A stretch of 64,000 nt of DNA from NCBI GenBank assembly GCA_030737875.1, contig CM060911.1, positions 110,030,625-110,094,624 on the forward strand, given 5' to 3'. The number at the start of each line of letters is the position of its first letter. The first letter of the stretch is position 1. Below are positions 24,184 to 36,703 of the stretch, piece after piece. A program made the position numbers and the translations under genes. The stretch is from Allium sativum (lineage: Eukaryota > Streptophyta > Magnoliopsida > Asparagales > Amaryllidaceae). The notes under the pieces were generated by a model. It made no database searches. It was not told the origin of the DNA and saw only the letters and a list, made by a program, of their open reading frames with translations.

Positions 24184-25800
24184 AGAATGAGTTAAAATCT
24201 TCCTTAAAGGTAAAATAAAGGTATGAAAAAGACAAAACCGAAGAAATATAAAAAAAAAAAAAAGTTAAAATCTTCCGTAAAAGTTAAATAAAGATTTGAA
24301 AAAAACAAAAACGGAGATAAAAAATTTCAGGAAAAAGAAAAAAAAGGAAACTCTTAGGTTCTAGAACATGGATTGCTAACTTCCATGCACCCATATCCGA
24401 AGCCAGCTATTCAGATATATTCCAATTTCTTAAGTCTCTTTTTACTATCTCCTCCCATATCATTTTAGGTCGGCCCTACCTCTCCTTGGGCCTTCGGCGC
24501 GGCCAATAATTCCAACGCACACTGGTGCATCGTTCGATCTTCGTTGGAGATGTCTGAACCATCTCAAGCGGTGTTAGACTAACTTCTCTTCAACAGGTGC
24601 AACTCCAAGTTTGTCCCGAATATCATCACTCCTAATCCGATCTCGTTTGGTATGCCCACAGCTTTAACGCAGCATACGCATCTCTGCTGCACTTATCTTT
24701 TGGACGTGTTGCCTTTTAGTAGGCCAACATTCTGCACCGTATAACATCGCCGGCATGATTGTTGTTCTATAGAACTTTCCTTTAAGCTTCTGAGGGATCT
24801 TCCTATCACAGATAATGTCAGATGCAGGTCGTCATTTCACTCATCCTGCTTGAATTCTAAAACTAACATCCGTATCAATCTCCCCGTCAAACTGCAACAT
24901 AGATCCTAAATATCGAAATGATTCTTTCTTAGGTACTACTTGACCGGCCAGGGTGACATCTCCGTCATCTGACCTGACATCGCTGAACTCACACTTTATA
25001 TACTCTGTTTTAGTTCTGCTAATCCTGAAACCCTTCGATTCCAAGGTCTCCCTCCACAACTCCAATTGTCTATTAACTCATATTTTACTTTCATCATCAG
25101 CACAACATCATCGGCAAAAAACATACACCAAGGAATCTCCCCTTGTATACCTTTTGTGATTTCATCCATCACTGAAGTAAAAATATAGGGTCTCAAAGCC
25201 GAACCTTGATGTAACCCTATGTTAATGGGAAAATCACTGGTCTCACCATCACATGCTCTGACACTAGTCACCGTCCCCTCGTACATATCCTCAATAAGGG
25301 TAATGTACTTTGCTGGGACTTTACTTTCTAGCGTCCACCACATAACCTTTCTCGGTACTCTGTCATAAGCTTTCTCCAAATCGATAAAAACCATGTGAAA
25401 ATCTTCCTTCTGCTCCCTATATCTCTTCATAAGATGCCTAATCAAGAAAATCGCCTCAGTAGTTGACCTTCCAGGCATGAAACCAAATTGATTCCTATAG
25501 ACACTTGTCAACCTCCTCAAACATTGTTCGCAGACTCTCTCCCAAAGCTTCATTGTATGACTCATAAGTTTAATTCCTCTGCAGTTTGTGCAACTTTGAA
25601 TATCTCCTTTATTCTTGAAGATTGGAACTAAAATGTTTTTCCTCCACTCATCTGGCATCTTGTTAGATTTGAAAATATTATTAAACAACTTAGTTAGTCA
25701 GGTTATCCCTGCCTCTCCAAACCATTTCCACACCTCAATAGGAATGTCATCAGGCTCAACCGACTTGCATGTCTTCATCCGTTTCATTCAACGCACCTAT
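24094..25800 (-). pseudogene. RTE-clade LINE reverse transcriptase, 5' truncated, with 3' end
   Basis: The main frame (25688-24996) has the reverse transcriptase blocks in order: PIFKNKGDIQ, NCRGIKLMSH, FGFMPGRSTTEAIF, FIDLEKAYDRVPR, GLHQGSALRPYIF and the catalytic FADD. A frameshift near 25065 leads into [20 protein letters not shown] and [10 protein letters not shown] (to 24841), the thumb region, followed by stop-broken sequence to about 24400. The 3' end on the minus strand is GGCTTTGTTGTTGTTG at 24094-24110, typical of plant RTE LINEs. The endonuclease is missing, as expected from 5' truncation. An A-rich block with two direct copies of GTTAAAATCTTCC lies at 24150-24340. Confidence 0.88.
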
Positions 25801-26780
25801 AAATGAGATCCTTTAACGCACCTATAAATGAGACTTATGTCTAGCCATTTCATTCAACGCAATCTTCTTTCTTCTTCCTTTGGGTTCACCGTAACTTTTA
25901 GAGGCGGGATCTAAAAATGTTTTCTTTGAGGGAGAAGAATATAAATAAAATATTATTTAGAAGATCATAAATAAAATACTATTTAGAAAAATCAAGGAAG
26001 GCCACGAGACGTCAGCATAGGACGAAATGTGAGTGGATGTTATTAAATTAGAATTTGAATAGTTAATATAATAAGATTGAAAATAGTTGTTGTTTACAGT
26101 TCTTAGTTTTCTAATTAATTTTCAGTACATGTATATTTTCAGCCCATCTCTTTGCAGTTATTCTTATGTCCATGGTTTATCTACATTTCTTTTACACAAG
26201 TTAATGTAATTAATAATTCTGTAATGTTAGATTTAAAAAGTAAATTTAATCCATTAACTTCCGTAAAAAATGATGAAAAGAGAGTGATTTCCACGAAATA
26301 TGGATTAAATAGAAAGACGCTAAATTTACAAAAAAAAAAACATTTGTAAAAAACATAGATCTATAATATACGGGTTATTGGATTGAATTTAAAGAAAAAC
26401 CCAAAACTTACAAAACGTGTAGATCTATAATAAAAAAGAAAATGGACTGACGAGAGCAAAGCTTTTGAAACTTGTAGCTAACTTAATTAACAGATTTACG
26501 ATGACAAACTTTAAAGCACATAGCAAACAAATTAAAAGAATAAAAAAAGAAAACTGAAGAAGATAGAAGGTACAGATGAAATATATAAAAAAGAAAAGAA
26601 AGGTAAGTCGACGACGCGTCGTATGAGTTGAAGCCATTGGAAGAAGATCTCGTTTGAAGCGGTTGATGTTTGATGCGTGTATTAGTAAAAGGCACAATTA
26701 GGGAAAGCATAATTATTTTAGACAGTCAAACCTGATAAAAGTTTGTCAATTACATTTATTTCCTTTTTTCCCCATATTTC
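25801..26780. other. Unassigned AT-rich interval
   Basis: A short direct duplication of ACGCACCTATAAATGAGA is at 25793-25833. The rest, including small frames at 26152-26349 and 26425-26710, shows no recognised protein and low complexity. Confidence 0.4.
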
Positions 26781-26781
26781 C

Positions 26782-26940
26782 ACATAGTTTCAACTAAGCG
26801 CACATACTTGGCGCGTTGCGCATTGGGCATAAGCTATAGAAGCACACGCATACTTCAAGTCGCATTGCATAACTTAAGCGAACCGCTTCAAGTGCGCGTC
26901 ATTGCGCATTGCGCATATGCGCGCTTTTAATAATGTTGAT
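26782..26940. mobile_element. Degenerate GCGC-rich hAT MITE relative
   Basis: The segment runs from TTTCAACTAAGCGCAC to GCGCGCTTTTAATAATG and is packed with GCGCATTGCGCAT-type words. Its right end resembles that of the MITE at 35353-35663 (GCGTGCTTTTCATAACA). No target duplication was found. Confidence 0.4.
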
Positions 26941-28128
26941 TATGATATTAGAAATATATCTAAAGTAACCAAAAAATATCATAGTTAAGACTCAGGTCAT
27001 GAGACTGAGGCAATAGATAAAACTCAGGTCATGGGACTGAGATGGGGAACGCAATTAGATTTTTGTTTGTTGAGGCCCGTATCACCGGCACATTAAACAC
27101 ACGTCCCGAGTTGGGTAAATAAGTACCAATGACATATAACTCGGTTCATGGAACTGAGATGAACACCCAATGTTGATTTGGATAATAAACGGTCAATACG
27201 AGAACAACAATTAGTATGTACCGACAATGACCGAACGTGCAACATCGATTTGGGTAAATAATGCGTTGTTGCGTACAATGCTAGATAGATACCCATCGGG
27301 TGAATTCGCGGATGGTGATTCGTATGATGTGATTTCACACCCGAACGGGTTTTCAATCCGTATAAGGGGTAAACTGCCATGCTAATTTGATGGTAGATAG
27401 GATAGGTCGATCATTTGGGTAGAATTAGGGATCAGTCCTAATAATAGTTCTGTTATAGCAATCATAGTGCAAACAATCAGCTTAAACAATCTACGAAATC
27501 ATCTGAAGTTAAGCACAAACATTTTACCCTTATAACACTAGAATTGTTCTCAAGTCACCTCTTAATTGTTTAATTTCTAGTAGTCACTCCCATTTACCAA
27601 ACTTTATGTCTGACCCACTCTTTATTCTTCTCTTCTCCCATAGGCATACAGGACGTAGCAGATTATTAACAAACTCGGAGCATGACTTGAAAGCTTCATT
27701 CTTATGTGTTCTCACTTTCTATTCAAAGCTTTTATTTAACGTAATTGGATTTGAGAGAGATATTTTAATATAAAGTTCATGTACTTTGAAATTATAAGTA
27801 ATATGGAGACCATAATGCAATGATATAATTTATGAAATGACACTTTTTAGTTAGTTTCATTTATGTGGAAAATAGGGAGGACAAACTTAACAAAAAATTG
27901 GGTGAACAGTATGGAAAGTTTAGAATTTAGTGAGGACAATTGCTAGTGTAAATGTCAAAAGTATAGTGGCCCCCTGAATTCCACTTTTAGTGTAAATGCA
28001 TCCTCCCTAATTTTGGAACTTTCCATACTTTTCATCAAAAAAAATTCAAAGTTTGCCCTCTAAAAGAAAATCTTCTTTATTTATTTTGTTTCTACTGTAC
28101 AAATATTTTCTCATGTCTCATGAATCTT
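26941..28128. other. Unassigned interval, partly LTR-like
   Basis: Two copies of ACTCAGGTCATGRGACTGAG lie at 26990-27045, a word pattern also seen in the long-LTR elements. The stretch 27900-28128 may be the body of the gypsy LTR that ends at 28674. No coding region is supported; the small minus-strand frame at 27093-27380 is unrecognised. Confidence 0.3.
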
Positions 28129-28595
28129 AATCTCTGCATAGTAGTTAAGGCGCTAAGGTGCAAAAAGGCGCACGGCTTGAGCCTTGGGCTTTTTTGAGGG
28201 ACTACTTAAAAAAGGCGCACTGCATAAAAAATAAAAATAAATAAATAAAACCGCTGCAGAGGAAAGGAGGCGCGGCGGAGAAGGAGGTGCGGTAGAGGAT
28301 GTGGAGGCGCGGCAGAGGCTGCGGAGACGCGGTAAGGCTACAGCGGCGGCGATAGAGGCTGTAGCGGCTTTTTTTAAAGCGTCGAAGTCTAGCTTGAATG
28401 CTGGAAATCCTAACATCGAACAAATTTATTCGTTTTTTCTTGAGGCGCGTTTTTTAAAGCCTTGGCGCCTCGAAGATAAGCGCACAAAGGCGCGCTTTTC
28501 CTGTGCCTCCGTTAGCGGAGGCGCTTCGACCATCAGCAAGGCGCAGACCTTGCGCCTGCGCCTCAGGCGCGCGCCTTAACTACTATGAATCTCTG
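28129..28595. mobile_element. hAT-type MITE (451 bp) with perfect 17-bp TIRs
   Basis: The element spans 28137-28587 with exact terminal inverted repeats CATAGTAGTTAAGGCGC and an 8-bp target duplication AATCTCTG on both sides (28129-28136, 28588-28595). The interior is GC-rich with repeated GGCGCGGCGGAG-like words, in sharp contrast to the AT-rich surroundings. It sits within the LTR that ends at 28674. Short frames across it are not genes. Confidence 0.93.
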
Positions 28596-28690
28596 TGAGT
28601 TTTATTAGATATTAACACTCCACATTTATTAACATGACTCGTTTGGGATGTGCTAAGGGATGTAGAGTGTTACATTTAGTATCAGAGCCT
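28596..28690 (+). mobile_element. Ty3/gypsy LTR end and primer binding site
   Basis: An LTR end GAGTGTTACA (to 28674) is followed after two bases by TAGTATCAGAGC (28677-28688), which differs from the tRNA-iMet primer site by one base. The LTR start was not located. The MITE at 28137 lies inside the LTR. Confidence 0.7.
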
Positions 28691-28944
28691 AAGGTACTAG
28701 GTTTCTAAAAGTAATTTTAAAAGCAAAATATTTGTCAAAAAGGTTTTTGAAATGTGAAGTATTTTGAAAAATATAAAGTGTTAAATCCTTTAAATTCAAC
28801 TCTCTTCCTTGTCCAATTCTCACCTTCCTTCGTTAAACAATCTTAACTTATCCACAAACATAGACTCCAAATTTTATAGGCTAAACTTCATATTTTGGAT
28901 GTTGATAAACCCGTTTAGTTCCATTGTTTGCAAGTTCCGAAATC

Positions 28945-29160
28945 CTATTTTATTACAAAGTCCAAAAGAAATCTAATGGTTTATCATCGGGTACAAAGCA
29001 TACCTAAGGATTAAATCCTAATTCCATACATAGATAAACCAACTTAGCCGTTTTTTATTACAAATGTATTACATGAGATGGCAAATGGTTCATCGTCGGG
29101 TACAGAGCATGCCTAGGGTTAAGTCATAATCTCATACGCAGATAGGCCAACTAGCCATCC
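28945..29160 (+). repeat. Two-copy direct repeat in a gypsy leader
   Basis: Two units offset by 109 bp share TTATTACAAA, ATCGGGTACARAGCAT and GATARRCCAACT words. It follows the gypsy primer site, so it is likely part of that element's leader. 29161-30266 is AT-rich with no recognised gene. Confidence 0.6.
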
Positions 29161-30266
29161 AAAATCCAAATTAATTAATGATTATCTCACGCGAGCTAGT
29201 CCTGGCTCGCTCCTATTCCGAGTGGTAGGTGGCTACTGGTCCGGCCCGTGCCCAAGACATTAGTCTAGGGCATCTTACGCGCAGGAGGCAACAAAAACTA
29301 GAAATTTTCTACGCAAGGAGCGACACCATTTCGCTTCTGCAATCGCAACTTCAACTCGGCTAAGGGGACACAAACTCAGCATGGGGCGACCAACAACAAG
29401 CTTCAACTTGGAAGGGGACAGGTGCGAACTACGAAACTTTCAATTTGATTTCAATTTGTGGCCTTGATAATTGCGATTATGCGTTTATGTTGTGTTTTGC
29501 CAATAATTTGCAATTTCGAGTTTTCATCTGCTGCTCAGTACCAATTATGTTGTTGTGCCAAGTTGGATTTCAAATTTAATCTGACCAATTTTAATTTTCT
29601 CAGAAAAAATAAAAATGAAAAAAAATATGAAATTGCAAATGAAAAAATTGAATAGGTCAGGTTTTAAATTTGTAGAAGGATGATTAAATATTGCACGAGG
29701 GTGGTTAAAAATTGAAATAGGTCACAAATGAAAAAAATAATGAAGTTTGCTTGGAAATCAAACTTGACATATTTTAATTTGCGGGAGGGTGATTAAATAT
29801 GTGAGAAGCAGGACTTCATTTGTTCAGCTTCAATTCGCAGCTACAATAAAAATGTGAGTTCAATGTTCATTTTAAATTTTGATATTTGTTGATTACTTTG
29901 TTTGGTTTTAATATAATTATTTTATTTGTTCATTACTTAACTTGTTAAATGAACTGAAAATTTTTCAAAATTTTGTTGAATGAATTGAAAATGAAATGAA
30001 TAAATTGAAAATGAATTAAATGACTTGAAAATTGTTATTTGTTTATTATTTATATGGTGACTAGAATGCTATTATTACTAGATTTATAATATTATGTTAT
30101 GTTTTAGAGATAGGAATCGAAAACAGAATTTTGGATATCAAAATAGGAAGATAATACAATATAAAGATGAAGAGGCAAAATCATTTGTCGGCCCAATTTC
30201 AAACTAATTTCAAGCAAGAAATAAAAAAGTTCAAACTTAAATTCTAGTCAAGTTGAAGAAACTAAT

Positions 30267-32698
30267 TTGGAGCATGAGAATATTGGTTCTAACATTGATA
30301 TCGATGAAGATGACGAACCTAGAAACAAAAATATTGAAGTAGATCATATCATAGAGATTCTAGAGGAGGATGATAATATAAATGTTGATGTTAATGTTTA
30401 TGAAGAAGACGTTGGTAATTACCAACATTTGATCTTGAAAGAAATGTTGAGGTCAACTATGATTCAGGATTATGGGGAGGGGTTACTGATGCCAAAAGAA
30501 TTATGTTAATTCAACGTGATCCCAGCAAAATTTTAAAACATAAAGATGCATTTTCAAGAAATAAAACAAATGGTAGACACTTTACTTCTAAACACTACGT
30601 TGGCAACTATCCATGTGGAGAAGAGCAAGAAAGAAAATGGCTTATGTATGAATGTGATAAAGTATTTTGCTTTTGTTGCAAACTATTTAAAAATGCATAC
30701 AAAGCATCTAACTTAGCAAATGAAGGAATCAACGATTAACATAATTTATCTACCAAGTTAAGAGAGCATGAATGCAATCCATTGCACAAAGCGAATCTTA
30801 TCAAACGGGTCGATTTGCATAGAGGGCTTCGACAAAAAGTAACAATTAAAAATGCAATGGAAACTCAAATCGATCGAGAGAAACAACATTGGAAAAAAGT
30901 ACTTACGCGCATAATTGGTGTTCTCGAAATAATTTTCCATTTCGTTGATCAAATAAGAAAAATAATGGACTTTTTTGTCAAATTATTGAATTTGTAGCAG
31001 AGTTTGATCTAGTTATGGAAGAGCATCTTAGGCGTGTGGTGAATAATGAGGTCAATAATCATTATCTTAGCCATAAAATATGAAATGAATTAATAGATTT
31101 GTTGACAAATAAAATCAAATCAACAATACTTACAAAAATAAAGAAAGCGAAGTATTTCTCGATTATCCTTGACTGCACTCCGAATTTGAACCACAAGGAG
31201 CAAATGTCTATTGTTGTAAAATGTGTGAATGTAAGCAACGCAAATAATATTAAAGTGAAGAAGTATTTTCTTGGATTCATAACCGTTGGTGATACATCCG
31301 GGCTTGGTCTTTTTAAAGAACTTCAAAATATATTAGTTAATCTCAAACTTGATATCAACAACGTGAGAGGACAAGGCTACGATAATGGTTCAAATATGAA
31401 AGGTACGAGATTGAATTAAATTTTACCTTATGCTAGACTATAACATTATTTAATAACATTATTTAATTGACTTAATTGTAGGTAAACATCAAGGCGTACA
31501 AAAAATGTTACTTAATATAAATCCTAGAGCTTTCTGCATTTCATGTGGGTGCCGTAGTCTAAATCTTGCTTTACATGATATGGTAAAATCATGTATGAAA
31601 GCAAGAAACTTTTTTGCTTTTGTGCAAAAAGTTTATACTTCATTTTTCGGCTCAACTCAATGATGGGAAATACTTCGCAGTTATTTAAAGGGCTCGACTC
31701 CAAAACCATTATCAACAACACGTTGGAAAAGTCACATTGAAAATGTTAAAGCAATAAGAACTCGAACACCGAAGTTAAGAGATGCTTTAATGGACATTGC
31801 AAATAATTCTAAATATGATGTTGTGATGATGGATACTAAAGGATTATGCCAAAATGCTTTGGAAAATTTTGAGTTCTTAGTTAGTTTGTGCATTTGGTAC
31901 ACGATATTGGATAATATTAATCGAGTAAGAAAATATTTCAACGAGAAGAAATTGATATTGAAGATGCGATTACAAAATCAAAGAGCTTGTGCTATTTTTT
32001 GAAAAATTTAGAGAAGATGGATTTGAAACAACGATGAAGGAAGCTAAAGAACTTATCAATGATGTTGGTATTGATCCAAAATTTTATGGAAAAAAGAATT
32101 ACATGTAGAAATTTTTTGATGAAAATATCGTAGAGAATGACGACAGACAATCCCCAGAGAATAATTTTAGAGTTGCTTATTTTTTTCATATAATCGATCA
32201 AGCTTTAACTTCACTTAAAGATCAGTCTGAGCAATTTAAACTTTACGAAGAAACTTTTGGCTTTTTATTAAATTTGAGTTTTAAAAATATCGATGACGAG
32301 GAACTGAGGAAGCATTGTATGAAATCAGAAAGTTTTCTAGAAAATGATGAAGATCAAGGTATTTGTGACAAAGAATTATTCTTCGACATGGAATCCTACC
32401 GCTAGAAGTAACTAAATCAATTGATATTCTAAATTTCTTGAGGTTATATAGAGATGTAAGTGGATTTCTTAATGTTTGCGCTATCTATCGAATTTTGATT
32501 ATTCTGGTGACCGTTGCTACGGCGGAAAGAAGTATCTTAGAACTAAAATTGATAAAAACGTATCTTTGAAGTACTATGTCGCAAGAGAGATTAAAAGGAT
32601 TAGCTATTATTTCGATTGAAAACGAGTACTTGAATAAACTTAACTATGAGGAGATTATAGAGGAGTTTGCTTCAATGAATGCAAAAAGTTTTCTTTAG
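30267..32698 (+). pseudogene. hAT transposase pseudogene (ZMYM1/TTF zinc finger type)
   Basis: Pieces in order: an acidic N-terminus (30267-30500); a TTF-type zinc finger region with GNYPCGEEQERKW and FCFCCKLF (30503-30736); [20 protein letters not shown] and IILDC (31099-31170), where the first catalytic aspartate is expected; [12 protein letters not shown] (31370-31402); then CGCRSLNLALHDM, TTRWKSHIEN and near the end TVATAERS...LKLIKTYL and SQERLKGLAIISIE, the hAT dimerisation domain. A probable intron runs from GTACGAG after 31402 to TTGTAG at about 31482. At least five in-frame stops and frame shifts break it, so it is dead or a fossil. Terminal repeats were not located. Related plant genes act as transposases in the nucleus. 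Confidence 0.85.
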
Positions 32699-33200
32699 CT
32701 TTTTTTTAATATACCATGTTGACATTATAATATTTTGGCATGTAAACTAATAATTTAGTTCAGCAATATATTGTAATCAACATCATTCTATAATTATATT
32801 TTTCATGTGATTTTAGGGAAAGAAAGAATCGTTACTGTAATGGTGAAATGTCGCTGTGTGCGGAAAAAAATAACACAAATAAATTGCCTTTAGAGCAGCA
32901 GAAGGTTGTTGCAATGCAACACCACTTGCTCCCATCGACCAGCGGCTCTAGGTTACCACCGAGTAGTGAGGGGCGGAGGTTGTGAATAGGCTTTTGCTTA
33001 GTATAGGAGGAAAGAGATATTTAAATCAATGAAAAAAAAATCACCTGAGACTTATAAATTTGTATATGAAGGTTGGCATGCTTATTGAAACAAAAAGTAA
33101 GATAACATGATCTTCATGTTGAATTAGACCTTATTATTCTGCATATTCATTTTAGGTCAGACTTAGCTCGATCTATTTTGTAAAAAGTAAAAAACTGGGG
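32699..33200. other. Unassigned interval after the hAT pseudogene
   Basis: AT-rich, with a short GC-richer patch at 32890-32990 (CCATCGACCAGCGGCTC). No frame or terminal repeat could be recognised. Confidence 0.35.
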
Positions 33201-33204
33201 GATC

Positions 33205-34050
33205 AAAAGTGTACAAAGTAGTTGTTCGCATCGGCAACAAACTTAATTGGGCCGACCCTCGGTGGCTACGCCTGCTTAGGTACAACAGTCATGTTCCTAA
33301 TGTACTGTGTCAACTCTCAACGTCTGACACGTTCCTTTATCATCTCCCGAAGATGTTGAACACTTGTTTGTGTTGTGACCATCCAGATCATGAAACAAAC
33401 AATATTTACCCGATTATTTTTCCCTTTTCGTAGGTTCCTTCCTATGAGGCTTTCTAAATGGAGCAATACCTTGAGTATCCAAGTAAATCTCTTCTAGAGA
33501 TGCATTAAGGCCCGAGTACGAAGAGAACCTTGATTATCTTTGTTGTCGAGTATTCCGATCATTTTTATTAGACTTTTCCTTTACCTTTATCCTTTTCTTT
33601 TTCAATTCAGATGGGTCTTTCACCCTTTACAGTGTTAACCTCGAGAGTTTCTTTATCATCTTCTTGTTGCATAAATTGATCTGCTTTATAATAAAATTCA
33701 TCAAGATCCTTTGATGGGTCCCTTTCCCTATGATTTTAAAGTCCAAATTATCCAAAATGCCAGAAACGGTAGCCATAAATACCCATAGACGGGTATGATC
33801 AGTCCACCGACGCTACCGCCCATTAAATCATTCAAAAAATTCCTGTAGAATCACCCCAACCCTCTGCCTGATTGTAAGGAGCGTCATTACATTCTTGGAT
33901 CGAGGGATGTGGACCTTTAACTGCTCGATAAACCTTTCTACCAAAATATTCCAACTTCTCATCGATCCAGATTTCAGCTGCCGAAACCACATAGCAGTGA
34001 TATTTTAAAAAAAAAAAAAAAAAAAAAAACCTTAGCCATGACATCGTCCT
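33205..34050 (-). pseudogene. Ty3/gypsy gag remnant
   Basis: On the minus strand the frame at about 33760-33600 reads DPSKDLDEFYYKADQFMQQE, the C-terminal gag motif of gypsy elements. Further on are LNASLEEIYLDTQG and FRKPHRKEPTKRKN (about 33510-33415), and a zinc-knuckle-like patch with CFMIWMVTTQTS near 33390. Several stops and frame changes interrupt it, and no protease or polymerase follows. Sequence to about 34450, with ACACGCGAATTTATAGCGGC at 34357-34376, resembles the leader or LTR of the same element. Confidence 0.65.
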
Positions 34051-34889
34051 ACGCCTTCATCACTTTCATATGATGCATACAACACATGAGAAGGACAGTA
34101 AGATCCTTTCTACTGTCATATGCTTCCTACGCCCTCAGGCTGCATGAGAGCATTTACTTTCCTCTTTCTAACCATGTCTGAGTCCTCGAGCAATCCGAAT
34201 CTAAAATCCAAAGAAAGACACCTACCTGACATGCCAAAAAAATGCTAGACAGTAATTTGGTCACTTCCCACCTAACACCTCGAATGAGGTAAATCCAGAT
34301 ATTGGTCACAAAACAAATCACGAATCCAGGACATAAAGCACGAAAAAATAAATGTGAACACGCGAATTTATAGCGGCTCGGTAATGCGCATACGTCCACT
34401 GTGAAGAAATCTCTTGTTTATATTGTTTGATTACAATTACAGTTCATATTTTAATATAAGAATGCACAGAAAAAGATGTAGTTTGGCAACGGTAGTCTCT
34501 ACGTAGTAGAACCAAAAAAACCAAGAGAATATCTCTCAAATGAGTCATTGGGTGTTGCATTTATAGTTGTACAGGAGCTTGAATTGGGCAAAATTTCAGG
34601 TGAAAATATGACTATGCTGAAGACCAAACCAGAGAGCAAGAGATCGGATCAGCCAATCAAAATGTGATTGGATCAGTACCGATGCGATCATGTGCTAATA
34701 TGGCCGATTTGATCCCTTATGTGTGCGATTTATCAAAGTTTTGTGCCAAGTCTTGGCACCTAATCCGAAGTTGCGCCTGTGTTGATCCACGGTTTTAAGA
34801 GCATGAGCGAGTTATGTGATCCAAAGCCAAATGTGTTGCCAAATCCAAAAGCCGTATCATTTGCACCAACTCGATCTCTCATGGCCTGG

Positions 34890-34945
34890 TCGATCCGAAG
34901 CGCCGAGCCTAGGTCGATCCGAAGCGCCGAGCCTAGGCCGATCCG
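34890..34945. repeat. Short 24-bp tandem repeat
   Basis: TCGATCCGAAGCGCCGAGCC is repeated twice with period 24 (34890-34913, 34914-34937) and begins a third time. The surrounding 34450-35340 carries scattered GATCCGAAG words, probably LTR-derived, and no gene. Confidence 0.8.
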
Positions 34946-35344
34946 AAGTACACAAGGTTGATCCAGTAAGCACTCATTGAGTGGGGCATGCAGATCTAAT
35001 CCCTGGAATGCGAGCCTTGATCCGAAGCCATGTAGTGATCAGGCTAACCCCCAAGGCGTATGAAGGTGACCTATCCAATCAATGTGGTAAATGCTAAATA
35101 GACGACCCGATGGCAGGCACAAGGTTGATCCAAAGCCAAAGAGTGATTGGTTCGGTTTGCTTTAGGGCACAAATAATTATGTCGATCCGAGTTGAAGTCA
35201 CCCAAATCATGTAGTTTATTCCAATCCATCGCTTGAAAGAAGATTTTTCGAGATTGCACAAGTCCATGCTCAAGTCCCGAGCTATCCAACGATCGGAAAT
35301 CCACAGCGTGAGGGCCTTGTAAAAAGACAGGTCAACAGATTCCA

Positions 35345-35671
35345 TATTAAAGTTGTTATATTAAGCGCTAAGCGAGGCAAGGCGATGAAGGATCGCTTCG
35401 CTTAATGGTGCTTAAGCGTTAGATCCATGCACAATCAAACTATGTCTGAAGGTAATTAAGTGGCGTTTAAGCGCAACGCTTAAGCATTGCTTAATTATTG
35501 TACAAATAAATCATCGCTTAATAATACTGCTATACAAATGCTTAAATTTAGGCGAGACACGCTTAAGCCCTAATCACATAATGCTTTTCGCTTTTCAGAA
35601 AATTAAGCAATGCAGATGCAAAAATCGCTTAAGCGGTACTTAAGCGTGCTTTTCATAACATAGTATTAAAG
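35345..35671. mobile_element. hAT-type MITE (311 bp) with perfect 8-bp target duplication
   Basis: The element spans 35353-35663, flanked by TATTAAAG on both sides (35345-35352, 35664-35671). Ends TTGTTATATTAAGCGC and complement CTATGTTATGAAAAGC are imperfect inverted repeats. The interior is full of TTAAGCG words in both orientations. The TTAAGCGCTAAGCG start relates it to the MITEs at 28137 and 59623. Confidence 0.85.
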
Positions 35672-35886
35672 ATTTCAACCAAGTGTAACTCTCATTGTAA
35701 AGGGTAATGGGCTTCAATTTGAACCAATACCTAAAGAATAAAATTGAGAGCCAACGATAACGTACATTTCCTAATTCCTATTCTTCTATCGTATGAAGCC
35801 AGATGTATAATCATATATGCAATGCCTCAAATTGCATTTGGCATTAGTAATCCAGGTTTAAACCACTAGAGAGCTATAAAAAAATA

Positions 35887-36413
35887 ATGAGGTATCTACA
35901 AGGAACAAAAGAATATATGTCTATGTATAGACATTCAAACGGTTTGAAAGTAATCAATTACTCAGATTCAAACACTGTTGACTGTGTTGACTCACATAAA
36001 CCAACTTTGGGATACATTTTTATGCTGACAGATGGAGCAACGTCATAAAGGGGTGTCAAACAAATTTTGGTTGTTACTTCAACTACGAAGGTGAGTAGGT
36101 GCCTTGTTTTGAGGCCACCGCACATGGTGTATGGCTTAAGGGTTTCATTTCTGGGCTTCAGAATGTGGATTATCTACAAGCCACTGAAAATGTACTATGA
36201 TAATTCAAGTATTGTCTTTATGGCTAAGAATAACAAAAGTGGAAGTTGAAGTAAACACACAAAATTAACTATTTTGCCATAAAAGAATGCGTTAAAGCAA
36301 TCATCTAGAACATTAGCACTATGTTAACTATCGTTGATCCATTGACAAAGGGTGTGCCATCATTTGAATTCAAGGATCATGAAGCGAATATCGATCCTGC
36401 TTCCATTATGTAG
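35887..36413 (+). pseudogene. Ty1/copia RNase H domain remnant
   Basis: The plus strand reads MRYLQGTKEYMSMYRHSNGL, then INYSDSN and VDSHKPTLGYIFML, then VVTSTTK, then YDNSSIVFMAKNNKSGS, then DPLTKGVPSFEFKDH, ending at a TAG at 36411. This is the order of the C-terminal RNase H region of plant copia polyproteins, which removes the RNA strand during reverse transcription. A stop after GATS and two frame changes break it; the reverse transcriptase upstream is absent. Confidence 0.87.
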
Positions 36414-36703
36414 TTTTCATTGTATGAATAATGTCATTTTATGAAACTCTTTAATGCTGTGATATTTCTCATATTGATGTGCAGTTTAATTTGGAAAATA
36501 TTCATCTTTGTTGAACCAAAAGTAAGCACAAGGTTTGCTCATTTAAAAATTATTGCCACATAAATTGTAATGTTTGAAAAATAAATATATAACAAAACAT
36601 GGAAGATAGTATTAATTTTAAGAAGCCCTATCGTCGTGATCATGTACTCACTAATTATATTCGATGGGTTTTTGATACTGAGTTTGAGATTAAATTGTAG
36701 ATC

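Noticed and set aside
28153..28579. Overlapping GC-rich ORFs on both strands.
   Set aside because: They lie wholly inside a MITE with perfect terminal repeats and have low-complexity Ala/Arg/Ser composition.
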